DNA of 64,000 nucleotides from Yinghuangia seranimata (GCF_029953285.1 NZ_JASAOI010000062.1:37465-101464); one strand, 5' to 3'; counted from the stretch's first letter, positions 34,447-46,347 are shown. Notes: generated by a model not told the origin, from the letters alone. Translations and numbers: made by a program.

Positions 34447-35282
34447 CAGGCGTTTCCCTTCCCGTCACGGCGGTCGCGCGGCAGCCATGCGAAGCTGTCG
34501 GCGCTCGGGCCCACGGGCTTGTACTCGAGGCCGACGCGGCCGTCGTAACCGACGGCGGCCAGGCGGCCGAACAGGTCGTCGAAGTCGAGGTCGCCGGTGC
34601 CGGGCTGACCGCGCCCGGGGCTGTCGGCGATCTGGACGTGGCCGATGCGGTCCGCGTAAGCGTCGATCACCGCCGGCAGGTCCTCGCCCATCGTGGCGAG
34701 GTGGTACAGGTCGCACAGGAACTTCGTGTTGCCGAGGCCGGTGGCCGCGTTGACCGCGTCCACCACGTCGACCGCGGCCTTGGCCGAGTCCAGCTGGTAC
34801 AGCGGGTTCTCGACGGTGTTGACCGCCTCGACCAGCACGACGGCGCCCTCGCGGTGCGCCGCCTGGGCGGCCAGGGCCAGGTTGGCCAGGCCGAGTTCGG
34901 CCTGCTCCTGGCGGGACACGCCGTCGACGCGGTTGCCGTACAGCGCGTTCAGCACCCGGCACCCGACGCGGGCGGCGAAACCGACCGCCACGTCGATGTT
35001 GGCGCGGAACCGGTCGGAGTCGGCCGGCCGCGACACCAGGCCGCGGTCGCCGCCGGGCATGTTGCCGGCGTCGAAGTTCAGGCCCACCAGCGACACACCG
35101 GCGTTGCCGAGTGCGCGCTCCAGGGCGTCGAGGTCCGCATCGGCCGGTGTCGGCCCGTCGAACGGCCACCACAGCTCGACCTCGGTGAAGCCGGCCTGCG
35201 CGGCGGCGTCGAAACGCTCCAGCAGGGGCAGCTCGGTGAACAGGATCGAAAGGTTGACATCGAAGCGCAGTGCGGCGCTCAC
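34446..35282 (-). CDS. hyi: Hydroxypyruvate isomerase
   Basis: 278 residues of the xylose-isomerase-like TIM-barrel family (Hyi/OtnI): DVNLSILFTELPLLERF at the start, VEAVNTVENPLYQL, LCDLYHLATMGED and VGLEYKPVG near the end carry the metal-binding Glu/Asp/His positions. It interconverts hydroxypyruvate and tartronate semialdehyde. GTG at 35282 is preferred because AGGTGAG lies four bases ahead; an ATG at 35300 would include that site in the coding sequence. It is first of the hyi-glxR-gcl operon. Candidate regulator sites lie at 35317-35382. Confidence 0.92.
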   Translation of the reverse strand: MSAALRFDVNLSILFTELPLLERFDAAAQAGFTEVELWWPFDGPTPADADLDALERALGNAGVSLVGLNFDAGNMPGGDRGLVSRPADSDRFRANIDVAVGFAARVGCRVLNALYGNRVDGVSRQEQAELGLANLALAAQAAHREGAVVLVEAVNTVENPLYQLDSAKAAVDVVDAVNAATGLGNTKFLCDLYHLATMGEDLPAVIDAYADRIGHVQIADSPGRGQPGTGDLDFDDLFGRLAAVGYDGRVGLEYKPVGPSADSFAWLPRDRRDGKGNA

Positions 35283-35316
35283 GCGACTCACCTCTTCCAC
35301 GGGGGCTCTAGGTAAA

Positions 35317-35382
35317 TTCCACGATGCGGAAGCAGGATTCTGCTTAACGGAATGATGCCACCATGCTTCAACAGTTTGTCAA
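35317..35382. promoter_or_regulatory. Candidate IclR/AllR-type sites upstream of hyi
   Basis: TTCCACGATGCGGAA (35317-35331) and TTCTGCTTAACGGAA (35338-35352) share the form TTCyrN5CGGAA and their centres are exactly 21 bases (two helical turns) apart. TTCAACAGTTTGTCAA follows at 35367-35382. Upstream of the IclR gene, TTCTGGCATACGGAA and TTCAACAAGTTGTTGA occur in the same order, suggesting shared control. Confidence 0.6.
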
Positions 35383-35438
35383 TGCCGCGCGTCGATGAAT
35401 CCTGGATTAGTCGATACGTCCTGACTAGGGTTCAGGCC

Positions 35439-35693
35439 GTGCGATTGAAGATGGAGTTCACGACAGAGCCGTTCGAGATGCCGGACTTCCCGCCCCACGC
35501 CGTCACGGCGCGGCGGATCGTCGACGAGGCCGGGCTCGACGTCGAGGTCGGCCCGTTCGGCACTCTCGCGGTGGGCGACGCGGAGACCGTCCTGGCGGTC
35601 GTCGACCGGCTCTTCCGGGAGACCTTCGAGGTCGGCGCCACGCGCATCTCCGTGCAGGTCACGGCCGTGCCGGACGCGGAGGACGCCCGATGA
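35439..35693 (+). CDS. Thiamine-binding/MTH1187-like small protein
   Basis: 84 residues (GTG 35439; ATG 35451 is an alternative). It resembles the MTH1187/YkoF-like small ferredoxin-fold family: HAVTARRIVDEAGLDVEVGP, FGTLAVGDAETVLAVVDRLF, VGATRISVQVTAV. Such proteins bind thiamine or related ligands, forming tetramers. The ATG of the next gene overlaps its stop (ATGA), so it may be the ligand-sensing partner of that HTH protein. It is divergent from the hyi operon, whose gcl product uses thiamine diphosphate; any link is inference. Confidence 0.75.
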   Translation: MRLKMEFTTEPFEMPDFPPHAVTARRIVDEAGLDVEVGPFGTLAVGDAETVLAVVDRLFRETFEVGATRISVQVTAVPDAEDAR

Positions 35694-36058
35694 GCGAGCA
35701 GGCCCACCCGCTGGTCGACGCCGTCAAGCCGCTCGTCGACGCGCTCGGCGCGGACCTCGTGCCGACCACCGACGCGAAGCCCGAGGACGTCGTCCTCGCG
35801 TGGGACGGCGAGCCGGTGGTCGCCGTCCGGCTGCCCCACCTGGGCGCCGCGCTCGACCGGCTGCTGGCCGAAATGGTGCGCCAGTTCGGCGGACCGCTCG
35901 CGGACCTGGGCCGCGAGGACAAGCAGCGCGTGGTGCGCGTCCTGGAGGAGCGCGGCGCGTTCACCATCCGGCACGGCGTCGAGTCGGTCGCGGCCGCGCT
36001 GGGCGTCAGCCGCTTCACCGTCTACAACTACCTGAACCGCGAGCAGGGCGGGCAGTAG
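35690..36058 (+). CDS. YheO-type helix-turn-helix regulator
   Basis: 122 residues. The C-terminal third (EDKQRVVRVLEERGAFTIRH, VESVAAALGVSRFTVYNYLN) is the DNA-binding HTH_22 domain of YheO/DauR-type regulators. The N-terminal 70 residues are short and lack the complete PAS-like domain of that family. It is coupled to the preceding thiamine-binding-like gene, and both lie between the hyi operon and the uricase operon, so a regulatory role in purine catabolism is likely. Confidence 0.8.
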   Translation: MSEQAHPLVDAVKPLVDALGADLVPTTDAKPEDVVLAWDGEPVVAVRLPHLGAALDRLLAEMVRQFGGPLADLGREDKQRVVRVLEERGAFTIRHGVESVAAALGVSRFTVYNYLNREQGGQ

Positions 36059-36152
36059 CCCCCGACCGCCCCTGGCCGCCGCGGGCCCGTCCGCCGGGCC
36101 GGGGCTCGTGCGAACCTCCAAAATCCGCCGTTCGCCCACCGGACTGATCCAC

Positions 36153-36194
36153 TTCAACAAACTGTTGACGGGGTGTCATCCGCCGACCTACCGT
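36153..36194 (+). promoter_or_regulatory. Promoter and operator of the uraD-uraH-uricase operon
   Basis: TTCAACAAACTGTTGA (36153-36168) has palindromic arms TCAACA/TGTTGA with spacer AAC and matches the site upstream of the IclR gene at 14 of 16 positions. The right arm provides TTGACG (36166-36171) as -35, and TACCGT (36189-36194) lies 17 bases on as a weak -10. Binding there would block the -35. Confidence 0.6.
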
Positions 36195-36259
36195 CCTAGC
36201 TGAGCGCGGTTCCGATGATCCGGACGCGATGACAGACGCTCTGCTCCAGGAGGTCCGGC

Positions 36260-36784
36260 GTGGCCGATCTACCGGAACCCACTGATTCCCCCGGCGGTCC
36301 CGGGCTCGCGCGGCTCAACGCCGCCGACCCGGCCGACACCGTCAAACTGCTCGGCGAGGTGTGCGCGAGCCGCGGCTGGATCGACGCGGTCGCGGCCCGC
36401 CGCCCGTACCGCGACCTCGACGAGCTGTACGCCGCGTCGGACCTCGCGATGTCCGGCCTCACCAGCCCCGACCTCGACGAGGCGATGGCCGGGCACGCGG
36501 TCATCGGCCGCCCCCGCGCCAACGACGAGCAGTCCGAACGCGAACAGGCCGGCGTACGCGGCGCGGACGACGGCGTGCTCACCGAACTCGCCGACGCCAA
36601 CCAGGAGTACTTCGACCGCTTCGGTCACGTGTTCCTGATCTGCGCCACCGGCCGCGGCGCCGCCGAGATGCTCGACGCGCTGCGCGTCCGGCTCGGCAAC
36701 GACGCGGCCACCGAGCGGGAGAACGCCCGCGAGGAACTCCGCAAGATCAACCGGATCCGTCTCGAAAAGCTGGTGCAGGCATGA
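36260..36784 (+). CDS. uraD: OHCU decarboxylase
   Basis: 174 residues. Conserved segments of 2-oxo-4-hydroxy-4-carboxy-5-ureidoimidazoline decarboxylase are seen: ASRGWIDAVAARRPYRDLDE, GHAVIGRPRA (catalytic His), EYFDRFGHVFLICATGR and the C-terminal EELRKINRIRLEKL. It makes S-allantoin, completing urate conversion. GTG at 36260 has AGGAGG upstream. It heads the operon uraD-uraH-uricase-8-oxoguanine deaminase and overlaps uraH by the ATGA motif. Confidence 0.93.
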   Translation: MADLPEPTDSPGGPGLARLNAADPADTVKLLGEVCASRGWIDAVAARRPYRDLDELYAASDLAMSGLTSPDLDEAMAGHAVIGRPRANDEQSEREQAGVRGADDGVLTELADANQEYFDRFGHVFLICATGRGAAEMLDALRVRLGNDAATERENAREELRKINRIRLEKLVQA

Positions 36785-37131
36785 CCGCCGTCTCGACCCA
36801 CGTCCTCGACACCAGCGCCGGCGACCCGGCGCGCGACGTCCCCGTGGAGCTCGCCGTCCTCGACCAGGACGGCGGCTGGCAGGTCCTCGGCACCTCGGCG
36901 ACCAACGCCGACGGCCGCTGCCCCGACCTTCCCCAGGTCTCCTCCCCGGTCGACGGGACCCCGGCCACGGTGCGGCTGCGTTTCGACGTCGCCGCGTACC
37001 GGGCCGCCCGGGGCGAGGACGCCTTCTTCCCCGAGGTTCAGGTGGTCTTCACCACCGACCCGGCGCGCCCCCACTACCACGTTCCACTCCTGCTCAACCC
37101 GTACGGATACTCCGTTTACCGAGGGAGCTAG
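36781..37131 (+). CDS. uraH: 5-Hydroxyisourate hydrolase (transthyretin-like)
   Basis: 116 residues with the transthyretin-related fold: N-terminal STHVLDTSAGDPARDVPV, FFPEVQVVF and the diagnostic C-terminal YRGS tetrapeptide. It hydrolyses 5-hydroxyisourate, the uricase product, to OHCU. ATG at 36781 overlaps the uraD stop, and the uricase start follows its own stop by three bases. Confidence 0.94.
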   Translation: MTAVSTHVLDTSAGDPARDVPVELAVLDQDGGWQVLGTSATNADGRCPDLPQVSSPVDGTPATVRLRFDVAAYRAARGEDAFFPEVQVVFTTDPARPHYHVPLLLNPYGYSVYRGS

Positions 37132-37134
37132 ACC

Positions 37135-38046
37135 ATGCCGATGGTGCTCGGCCAGAACCAGTATGGAAAAGCGGAGAACCGGATCGTCCGGGTTCGCCGC
37201 GACGGCAATCGGCACGAGGTCAAGGACCTCAACGTCAGCGTCGCCCTCTCCGGAGACCTCGCGGACACGCACGTCACCGGCGGCAACGCCGCGGTGCTGC
37301 CGACCGACACGACCAAGAACACCGTGTACGCCTTCGCGCAGGAGCACGGCGTCACCTCCGCCGAGGACTTCGGCGTGCTGCTGGCACGGCACTTCGTCGA
37401 CTCGCAGCCGACCATCCACCGCGCGCGCATCCGGGTCGAGGAGTACACCTGGAACCGGATCGCCACGCCGGACAGCCGCAACCGGTTCATCGGCGCCGAC
37501 GAGGTGCAGCACTCCTTCGTCCGCGACGGCGCGGAGACCCGCACCGCCGAGATCGTCTACGACGGCACGTCGTTCCAGGTGATCTCGGGCCTCAAGGGCC
37601 TGGTGGTCATGAACACCACCGCCTCGGAGTTCTGGGGCTACATCAAGGACCGCTACACCACGCTCAAGGAGGCGTACGACCGCATCCTGGCGACCGAGGT
37701 GAACGCGCGCTGGAAGTTCGGCTGGTCGGGCGACGAGCTCGCGCCGGTCAACTTCGAGCGCTCGTACGCCCAGGTACGGCGGCACCTGCTCGAGGCGTTC
37801 GCGGAGACCTACTCCTACTCGCTGCAGCAGACGCTGTTCGCAATGGGCAACCGGGTGCTCAACAACCGCCCCGAGGTGGACGAGGTACGCCTGTCCCTCC
37901 CGAACAAGCACCACTTCCTGGTCGACCTCGAGCCGTTCGGGCAGAAGAACGACAACGAGGTGTACTTCGCCGCCGACCGCCCCTACGGGCTGATCGAGGG
38001 CACCGTGCACCGTGAAGGCGTCACCCCCGTCATCCCGGTCGACTGA
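37135..38046 (+). CDS. pucL: Urate oxidase (uricase)
   Basis: 303 residues, a cofactor-free T-fold oxidase. The catalytic Thr/Lys region is AAVLPTDTTKNTVYAFAQE, other landmarks are TWNRI, GLKGLVVMNTTASEFWG, LPNKHHFLVDLE and the C-terminal PYGLIEGTV. It oxidises urate with O2 to 5-hydroxyisourate and H2O2 in the cytoplasm. The gene order uraD-uraH-uricase places the three consecutive steps together; the H2O2 produced explains a catalase in the neighbourhood. Confidence 0.95.
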   Translation: MPMVLGQNQYGKAENRIVRVRRDGNRHEVKDLNVSVALSGDLADTHVTGGNAAVLPTDTTKNTVYAFAQEHGVTSAEDFGVLLARHFVDSQPTIHRARIRVEEYTWNRIATPDSRNRFIGADEVQHSFVRDGAETRTAEIVYDGTSFQVISGLKGLVVMNTTASEFWGYIKDRYTTLKEAYDRILATEVNARWKFGWSGDELAPVNFERSYAQVRRHLLEAFAETYSYSLQQTLFAMGNRVLNNRPEVDEVRLSLPNKHHFLVDLEPFGQKNDNEVYFAADRPYGLIEGTVHREGVTPVIPVD

Positions 38047-38057
38047 GGAGGGACCAG

Positions 38058-39455
38058 GTGGGCAACGCAGCGGACCGCGGCGCAGACGGCGCCGAGCGGA
38101 TCGTCATCGAGAACGCGTACGTCGCCACGGTCGACGCGGCGGACACCGAGCACGCCTCCGGCCACGTCGTGGTGGCGGGAAACCGCATCGAGTCGGTCGG
38201 CGCGGGCCCCGCGCCCGCCGTTGAGAACGTCGCACGCCGCATAGACGCGGGCGGTCACCTGGTCACCCCCGGCCTCGTCAACACCCACCACCACTTCTAC
38301 CAGTGGATCACCCGGGGCCTCGCGCAGGACTCCATCCTGTTCGACTGGCTGGTGGAGCTCTACCCGACGTGGGCGCAGATCACCGACGAGCTGTGCCACG
38401 CCGCGGCGCAGGGTTCGGCGGCCGCGCTGATGCTGTCCGGCTGCAGCACCGCGATGGACCACGCGTACGTGTTCCCCCGCGGCGCCGGCGACATCCTCGG
38501 CGCCGAGATCGAGGCCGTCGCCGAGCTCGGCATGCGGTTCCAGCCGACCCGCGGGTCGATGGACCGCAGCCGCAAGGACGGCGGCCTGCCGCCGGACAAC
38601 GCGGTCGAGGACACCGACGAGGCGCTCGCCGCCACCGAGGCGGCGATCGACCGGTGGCACGACCCGTCGTTCGACTCGATGCTGCGCATCACCGCGGCGC
38701 CGTGCTCGCCCTTCTCGGTGTCCACCGAACTCATGCGCGAGGCCGCGGTACTGGCCCGGCGCAAGGGCGTGCGGCTGCACACCCACGGGTCGGAGACGGT
38801 CGAGGAGGAGAAGTTCTGCCACGAGTTGTTCGGCATGGGCCCGACCGACTACTTCGAGTCGGTGGGCTGGCTGGGCGACGACGTGTGGATGGCGCACAGC
38901 GTCCACATGAACGACTCCGACATCACGAAGTTCGCGGCGACCGGCACCGGCGTCGCCACCTGCCCGTCGTCCAACGCGCGGCTGGCCGCGGGCGTGGCCC
39001 GGGTGCCGGACATGCTCCGCCACGGCGTGCCGGTCGGGCTCGGCGTCGACGGCACGGCGTCCAACGAGTCCGGCGAACTGGGCACCGAACTGCGCAACCT
39101 GCTGCTGTTCAACCGGGTCCAGTGGGGCGCGGACGCGCTCACCGCCCGCCAGGCGCTGCGCGTCGGCACCGTCGGCGGCGCCCGCGTCCTGGGCCGCGAA
39201 CGGGAGATCGGCAGCATCGAGCCCGGCAAGCTCGCCGACCTCGCGGTCTGGAAGATGGACGGCGTCCTGCACTCCGGGATCGCCGACAAGGTCGCCGCCC
39301 TCGTCCTGGGCGCGGCGGCGCCTTTGTCGCTGCTCCTGGTCAACGGCGTCCCTGTCGTCGAGCACGGCCACCTCACCCGCGTCGACGAGACCACCATCGC
39401 CGCCAACGTGGCCGCCGCCTCCACAACCCTCGCGCGGCGCGCAGGCTTGGCATAA
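38058..39455 (+). CDS. 8-Oxoguanine deaminase (amidohydrolase family)
   Basis: 465 residues of the metal-dependent amidohydrolase superfamily. Metal ligands are visible in NTHHHFYQWITRGLAQDS, HTHGSET, a His in WMAHSVHMN and the Asp in GLGVDGTASNESGE. The HHHFYQ motif and overall length fit the 8-oxoguanine deaminase group rather than guanine deaminase. The reaction gives urate directly, and the uricase gene lies just upstream with 11 bases between. Alternatives within the family include isoxanthopterin or other purine/pterin deamination. GTG at 38058 follows GAGGGACC. Confidence 0.85.
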   Translation: MGNAADRGADGAERIVIENAYVATVDAADTEHASGHVVVAGNRIESVGAGPAPAVENVARRIDAGGHLVTPGLVNTHHHFYQWITRGLAQDSILFDWLVELYPTWAQITDELCHAAAQGSAAALMLSGCSTAMDHAYVFPRGAGDILGAEIEAVAELGMRFQPTRGSMDRSRKDGGLPPDNAVEDTDEALAATEAAIDRWHDPSFDSMLRITAAPCSPFSVSTELMREAAVLARRKGVRLHTHGSETVEEEKFCHELFGMGPTDYFESVGWLGDDVWMAHSVHMNDSDITKFAATGTGVATCPSSNARLAAGVARVPDMLRHGVPVGLGVDGTASNESGELGTELRNLLLFNRVQWGADALTARQALRVGTVGGARVLGREREIGSIEPGKLADLAVWKMDGVLHSGIADKVAALVLGAAAPLSLLLVNGVPVVEHGHLTRVDETTIAANVAAASTTLARRAGLA

Positions 39456-39489
39456 CCCGCACGCCAAGCCCCACCGCCCCCGCGAGCAG

Positions 39490-39524
39490 GGGCCCGACGG
39501 ACTCACCGGACCGCCGGGCCCTTT
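39490..39524 (+). terminator. Terminator of the uricase operon
   Basis: GGGCCCG (39490-39496) pairs with CGGGCCC (39515-39521), extended inward by CGG/CCG after a one-base mismatch, and is followed by TTT. It lies 34 bases past the deaminase stop. Confidence 0.75.
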
Positions 39525-39588
39525 CGCGTACCCGCGTGGGAACGCGCCGCCGCCGACGCGAGGTTCGGGCGACGGCGGGCGACGTGGC

Positions 39589-40356
39589 TCAGTCCGCGGT
39601 GAAGTACGCCCGGCTGACGCGCAGCGCGACGACGCAGTCCACACCCGAACCGCGCAGCGCCTCCACGCCCTTCAGATCCGCTCCGTGGTGCTCGGCCGCG
39701 ACGTAGTCGCCCGCGAACCAAGGACGTTCGTTGCCGAACAGCACGTCGGCGTCCCGTTCGGTGAACGCCGCCGCCAGTGCGGGCCTCGACGCATCCCGCA
39801 GCACCGCGGTGCACCCGGGCGTCGAGGTCTGCACCGTATGGTCGGGCAGTTCCACCCTGACCGGCACTTCGGGCACACAGACGCCTCCACTGAGCCCGGT
39901 GGACGACGTGGGGACGTCCAGCCAGCCACTCGCGTGCAGAGCCCGGAGCACCGCGGCGGACGCGGCGACGCGGTCGCCCGGCACCACGTAGTAGCGCGTG
40001 GTCTCGCGCAGGCACTCCAACTGCCGCACGCCCCTGGGTTCCGTGGCGCCGATGCCCAGATCGCGGTACCCGCAGTCGTCGGCGACGGCCGCGCCCAGCG
40101 CGGCGACCGCGCCCGTCCCGGCGGCCTCGAACGCGCCGAACACCGCGTCGGTGTCGCGCACCGCCGCGGCCCGGCCGTCCGCAATCCCGGCCGCCGAGCG
40201 GTCGACCTGTTCCTTGACCGTCGGCGACCGCTCCTCTCTTACCGCCGCTCGGAGTTCGTGCAGACCGAGCACGAGCAGTGCGAGCAGTGCCGCGCCCAGG
40301 GCGGTGAGCACGGTCGTGCGGGTGCGGACCCGTCCCCCGAACGTCATGTCGGTCAT
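39589..40356 (-). CDS. Membrane-anchored extracytoplasmic protein of unknown function
   Basis: 255 residues, not recognised. A single membrane helix at about 15-36 (TVLTALGAALLALLVLGLHE) follows a short basic head, giving an N-in anchor with the rest outside. Five cysteines in the outer domain (DDCGYRD, LECLRE, GVCVPEV, TPGCTAV, VDCVV) suggest one or two disulfides. The N-terminal anchor, then helical stretch, then mixed alpha/beta domain recalls Mce-associated proteins, but similarity is not strong enough to assign. Confidence 0.65.
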   Translation of the reverse strand: MTDMTFGGRVRTRTTVLTALGAALLALLVLGLHELRAAVREERSPTVKEQVDRSAAGIADGRAAAVRDTDAVFGAFEAAGTGAVAALGAAVADDCGYRDLGIGATEPRGVRQLECLRETTRYYVVPGDRVAASAAVLRALHASGWLDVPTSSTGLSGGVCVPEVPVRVELPDHTVQTSTPGCTAVLRDASRPALAAAFTERDADVLFGNERPWFAGDYVAAEHHGADLKGVEALRGSGVDCVVALRVSRAYFTAD

Positions 40357-40649
40357 GATCTCGGCGCCCCGCGGGTCGGCGCGTCGGCCTCGGGTCGGAT
40401 GGCTGTCCGACTCCAGGGGTACACACGAACCGCGGTTGCGCGTGTGTGCGATACACAGGAGACCTGAGTACAAACACTCATGTACGGCGCACCGGCCGCG
40501 ACCACCATGGCCACGTCGACGTTCGTCGGCAGGCCCGCAAGAGGGTTCTCCCTCCGATCTCCCCGTCGGAGCAGGAGAGTCGCGGTGCCGAGCCGATTCC
40601 GCCCGGATGGTCGCACCCCCTTCCGTGCCGTGAAAGGAGTGCCGAAACG

Positions 40650-41144
40650 ATGGTCCCCTCCGAGTCCCCTCCGCGGTTCCGCGACGACCTGTCCACGATC
40701 TACGACTTCATGGACGAGATCCTCATCCGATGCCCGAAGTGCCAGGCGCTCGCACGGGTCGTGGCGTATCCGCGGCGGGAGCTGTTGTCGCCGTTCCAGT
40801 CGCGGAGGCTGGTATGCGCGGCGTGCGGGCACACGCGGGACAAGGACAGCGGCGTGTACTCGATGCCGAGCGCACGCGCCACGCACATGTACGACCCGTA
40901 CTTCTATCTGCCGCTGTGGCTGCAGACGTCCACGCGGCACGGGCTGCTGTGGGCGTACAACCTCAACCACCTCGCGCTGATCCGCCGTTACGTGGCGGCG
41001 GAGCTGCGGGAGGACGCGTGGACGGAGGAGGGGATCAGGATGACGCTGGTCTCCAGGCTCCCGGCGTGGATCACCGCGGGCGACAACCGCGCCGAGGTGC
41101 TGCGCCTGATCGCGCGGTTGCAGGAGACGGTCATCTCCCGCTGA
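40650..41144 (+). CDS. Zinc-ribbon protein of unknown function
   Basis: 164 residues. An N-terminal zinc ribbon is formed by CPKC and CAAC (about 28-31 and 56-59) with an adjacent GHTRDKDSG. The rest is aromatic and helical (MYDPYFYLPLWLQTSTRHGL) and ends in amphipathic helices. No membrane segment. AAGGAG lies upstream of the ATG. I do not recognise a named family beyond the ribbon; it could bind nucleic acid or another protein. Confidence 0.75.
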   Translation: MVPSESPPRFRDDLSTIYDFMDEILIRCPKCQALARVVAYPRRELLSPFQSRRLVCAACGHTRDKDSGVYSMPSARATHMYDPYFYLPLWLQTSTRHGLLWAYNLNHLALIRRYVAAELREDAWTEEGIRMTLVSRLPAWITAGDNRAEVLRLIARLQETVISR

Positions 41145-41259
41145 GCTGACCGCCCTTGCAGGCCGTGCATGCGGCGGCCCGCGAACGGGTATCCGCGTGC
41201 ATCGGTGTCCCGCACTCCTCCCCGGGTGCGGGACACCGGCATGTCGGGACGGGTGCGGT

Positions 41260-42522
41260 TCAGCGCAGTTCGAAGCGCATCTCGGGGTAGGCGTCCGACG
41301 TGCCGTCGAACAGCCGGGTGTGCCGGCCGCGCAGGTGCAGGTCGAAGAACGCCATGACGTACGCGCGCAGCGCCGCGACCGCGCGGTCGGGCCGGATCGT
41401 GCCGAGCATCGGCTCGGTGGACTCGGGCGGCTGCCCGAGCGCGGCGGCGATCTGCGGCATCAGCACCTCGACGTCGGTGAGCGACACGTGCCGGGACTTC
41501 TCCAGCACGTACATCCGGCGCCAGCCGCGCAGGTTGGGCCAGAACTGCTGCCACGTCTCGTCATACTTCATGGCCTCGTGCTCGGCGGACTCCAGGAGGA
41601 GATGGGGCCGGTCGAGGCCGCCGGCGACGACGGGCCCGAAGACGGCGCCGTCGAGGTTCACGCCGGCTTTGAAGCGGGGGTCGGCGTACATCGCGGACGC
41701 GGCGGTGGCGGCGCCCCGGGAGTGGCCGAAGATGCCGACGCGGCGCAGGTCGAGCGCGCCGCACAGGCCGGCCGGGAGGCGCCGGCGGGCGGCGTCGGGG
41801 TTGCCGCCGCGGTCGAGGATCGTGAGTTGGTCGATCAGGAACCGCACGTCGGCGGTGCGGATTTCGACGGGGATCTCGGCTTCGTCGGGGTGGGTGCCGT
41901 AGTAGGCGCGGCCGTCGGGGAACTCGACGACGACGGCGTCGCCAGGGTGGTCGACGGCGGCCACGATGTAGCCGTGCGAGGCGAGTTCCTCGGCCTGGGT
42001 GGTGCCGAAGGCGCGCGGTTCCTCGTATCCCGGCGAGTAGACGACCACGGGCGCGCGGCCGGCGTCGTGCGCGTACGGCGCGGTGTCGCGGGCGTGGGTG
42101 AGCGGGAGGCGTACGGCGTCGGCCGGGATCCCGTTGGCGGCCATCAGGACATGGCCGCTCAACTCGGGTATCCACGGCGTGAATTCGCTGCCGCCATGCG
42201 GGGCCGCGGGGTAGAACAGGCTGACCATGAGCTCGCGCCGCGAGGCGGGCTGGTACGGGTCGGCACGGTTCTGGTCGACCAGGTGGAGGTCCACGCGGCC
42301 GACCGGGTAGCGGCCGGTGGGGACGGGCAGCGTCAGGCGCGGCGGAACGGCGGTGCCGGGTGCGGTGGCCGCCGTGGATGCGGGCGCGGTCCTGGAGTCG
42401 GCGGGCGGTCCGGTCGCGGCGTGGGCGTTGCCGGTGCGCAGGGCTCCGATCACGCCGACGGCCGCGACGGCCCCGAGGCCGGTGGTGAGCCCCCGACGGC
42501 TGATCTGGTGTGGTGACGACAT
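41260..42522 (-). CDS. Tat-exported PAF-acetylhydrolase-like alpha/beta hydrolase
   Basis: 420 residues. The twin-arginine signal SRRGLTTGLGAVAAVGVIGA (about 8-27), followed by an Ala-rich cleavage region, indicates Tat export. The hydrolase domain carries the nucleophile elbow GHSRGAAT (Ser), VYSPGYEEPR near the oxyanion hole and a late His in EKSRHVSLTD, as in plasma-type platelet-activating-factor acetylhydrolases and related lipases/esterases. Substrate is probably a lipid or short-chain ester. AAGGGG precedes the ATG at 42522. Confidence 0.85.
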   Translation of the reverse strand: MSSPHQISRRGLTTGLGAVAAVGVIGALRTGNAHAATGPPADSRTAPASTAATAPGTAVPPRLTLPVPTGRYPVGRVDLHLVDQNRADPYQPASRRELMVSLFYPAAPHGGSEFTPWIPELSGHVLMAANGIPADAVRLPLTHARDTAPYAHDAGRAPVVVYSPGYEEPRAFGTTQAEELASHGYIVAAVDHPGDAVVVEFPDGRAYYGTHPDEAEIPVEIRTADVRFLIDQLTILDRGGNPDAARRRLPAGLCGALDLRRVGIFGHSRGAATAASAMYADPRFKAGVNLDGAVFGPVVAGGLDRPHLLLESAEHEAMKYDETWQQFWPNLRGWRRMYVLEKSRHVSLTDVEVLMPQIAAALGQPPESTEPMLGTIRPDRAVAALRAYVMAFFDLHLRGRHTRLFDGTSDAYPEMRFELR

Positions 42523-42618
42523 GTGACCCCTTCCGATCGGCGTTGACCCGATCCTAGTGAATGGATTCACAAGACCAACAGATGGGGTTCCCTTTACCTG
42601 GTGTGTGTTCGCGCACAG

Positions 42619-42666
42619 CCGAACGCCCCGCACCCGTGCGCGTGTTCACGGGTGCGGGGCGTTCGG
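42619..42666. terminator. Perfect 20-base hairpin (terminator)
   Basis: CCGAACGCCCCGCACCCGTG (42619-42638) and its exact complement (42647-42666) enclose the loop CGCGTGTT. It lies 77 bases past the stop of the leftward malic enzyme-aceB-AH_C run and upstream of the hydrolase gene, so it probably ends the former. No T tract is seen. Confidence 0.8.
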
Positions 42667-42742
42667 ATGTCCGCGGCGGGAACGACCGTCGCGGTCCGCG
42701 GGCGGCGGCAGCGGGTAGCCGCCGCCCGCGAGTCGGTGGGCC

Positions 42743-43132
42743 TCAGGCCTCGCGGCCGAGCGTCCCGAGGTAGGCGCGCCAGCCGCCGAACTCGGTGATC
42801 TCCTTGTGCTTTCCGCTCTCCAGCTCGCCGTTGCGCAGGATCATCGAGAAGGACGCGGAGCCGTCCTCGAGCTTGATGATGCCGAACTCCAGCTCGGCCG
42901 GCTCCGTGGGCAGGAGTTCGTCGCGCAGGACCTCCTCGGGCACGTCGTACACCTCGCCCTCGATCTGCGCGTCGGTGCCGGGCGCCGGGAGCAGGCCGGG
43001 GCAGCGGTCGCCGATCGAGAAGAAGCGGTAGCCGGGGGCGGTGCGGGTCTTCATGACCAGCGGCGCGCCCTTGAGGTGGTGGTGGAAGGGGCCGCCTTCC
43101 ATCGCCTGGCCGTTGAGGAACATGCGTGCCAT
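42743..43132 (-). CDS. Stand-alone allophanate hydrolase C-terminal domain-like protein
   Basis: 129 residues resembling the C-terminal (AH_C, gamma-glutamylcyclotransferase-like) domain of AtzF-type allophanate hydrolases: FLNGQAMEGGPFHHHLKGAP, TAPGYRFFSIG, GEVYDVPEEVLRDELLP, LEFGIIKLEDG, KEITEFGGWRAYL. The amidase domain is missing. In AtzF this domain decarboxylates the reaction intermediate. Its position after malate synthase within a ureide/glyoxylate block suggests action on a ureido or carbamoyl compound; the exact reaction is unknown. Confidence 0.8.
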   Translation of the reverse strand: MARMFLNGQAMEGGPFHHHLKGAPLVMKTRTAPGYRFFSIGDRCPGLLPAPGTDAQIEGEVYDVPEEVLRDELLPTEPAELEFGIIKLEDGSASFSMILRNGELESGKHKEITEFGGWRAYLGTLGREA

Positions 43133-43307
43133 GCGGGTCTCCTGATCGCGTGTCGGAAAGCGGGAGTGCGGAAAGTAGGTGTGCGGAAAGCGAGTTCGGA
43201 AAACGGAAGTGCTGAAGAGGGTGCGGAACGGCCGGGAGCGTCGGCGGGACGCGCCCCCGCGACCGTCGGGCGCCGCCCGGCCGTTCCGCGTTCTGGGGCC
43301 CGGCGCG

Positions 43308-44912
<1,605 letters not shown>

Positions 44913-44958
44913 GTGGCACTCCTTAACGCGGAACGGACGCTTCTCAGCTAACAGCAGG

Positions 44959-46347
<1,389 letters not shown>

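Noticed and set aside
31658..34753. A 1031-codon rightward frame across gcl and glxR
   Set aside because: Shadow of two securely identified, translationally coupled leftward genes.
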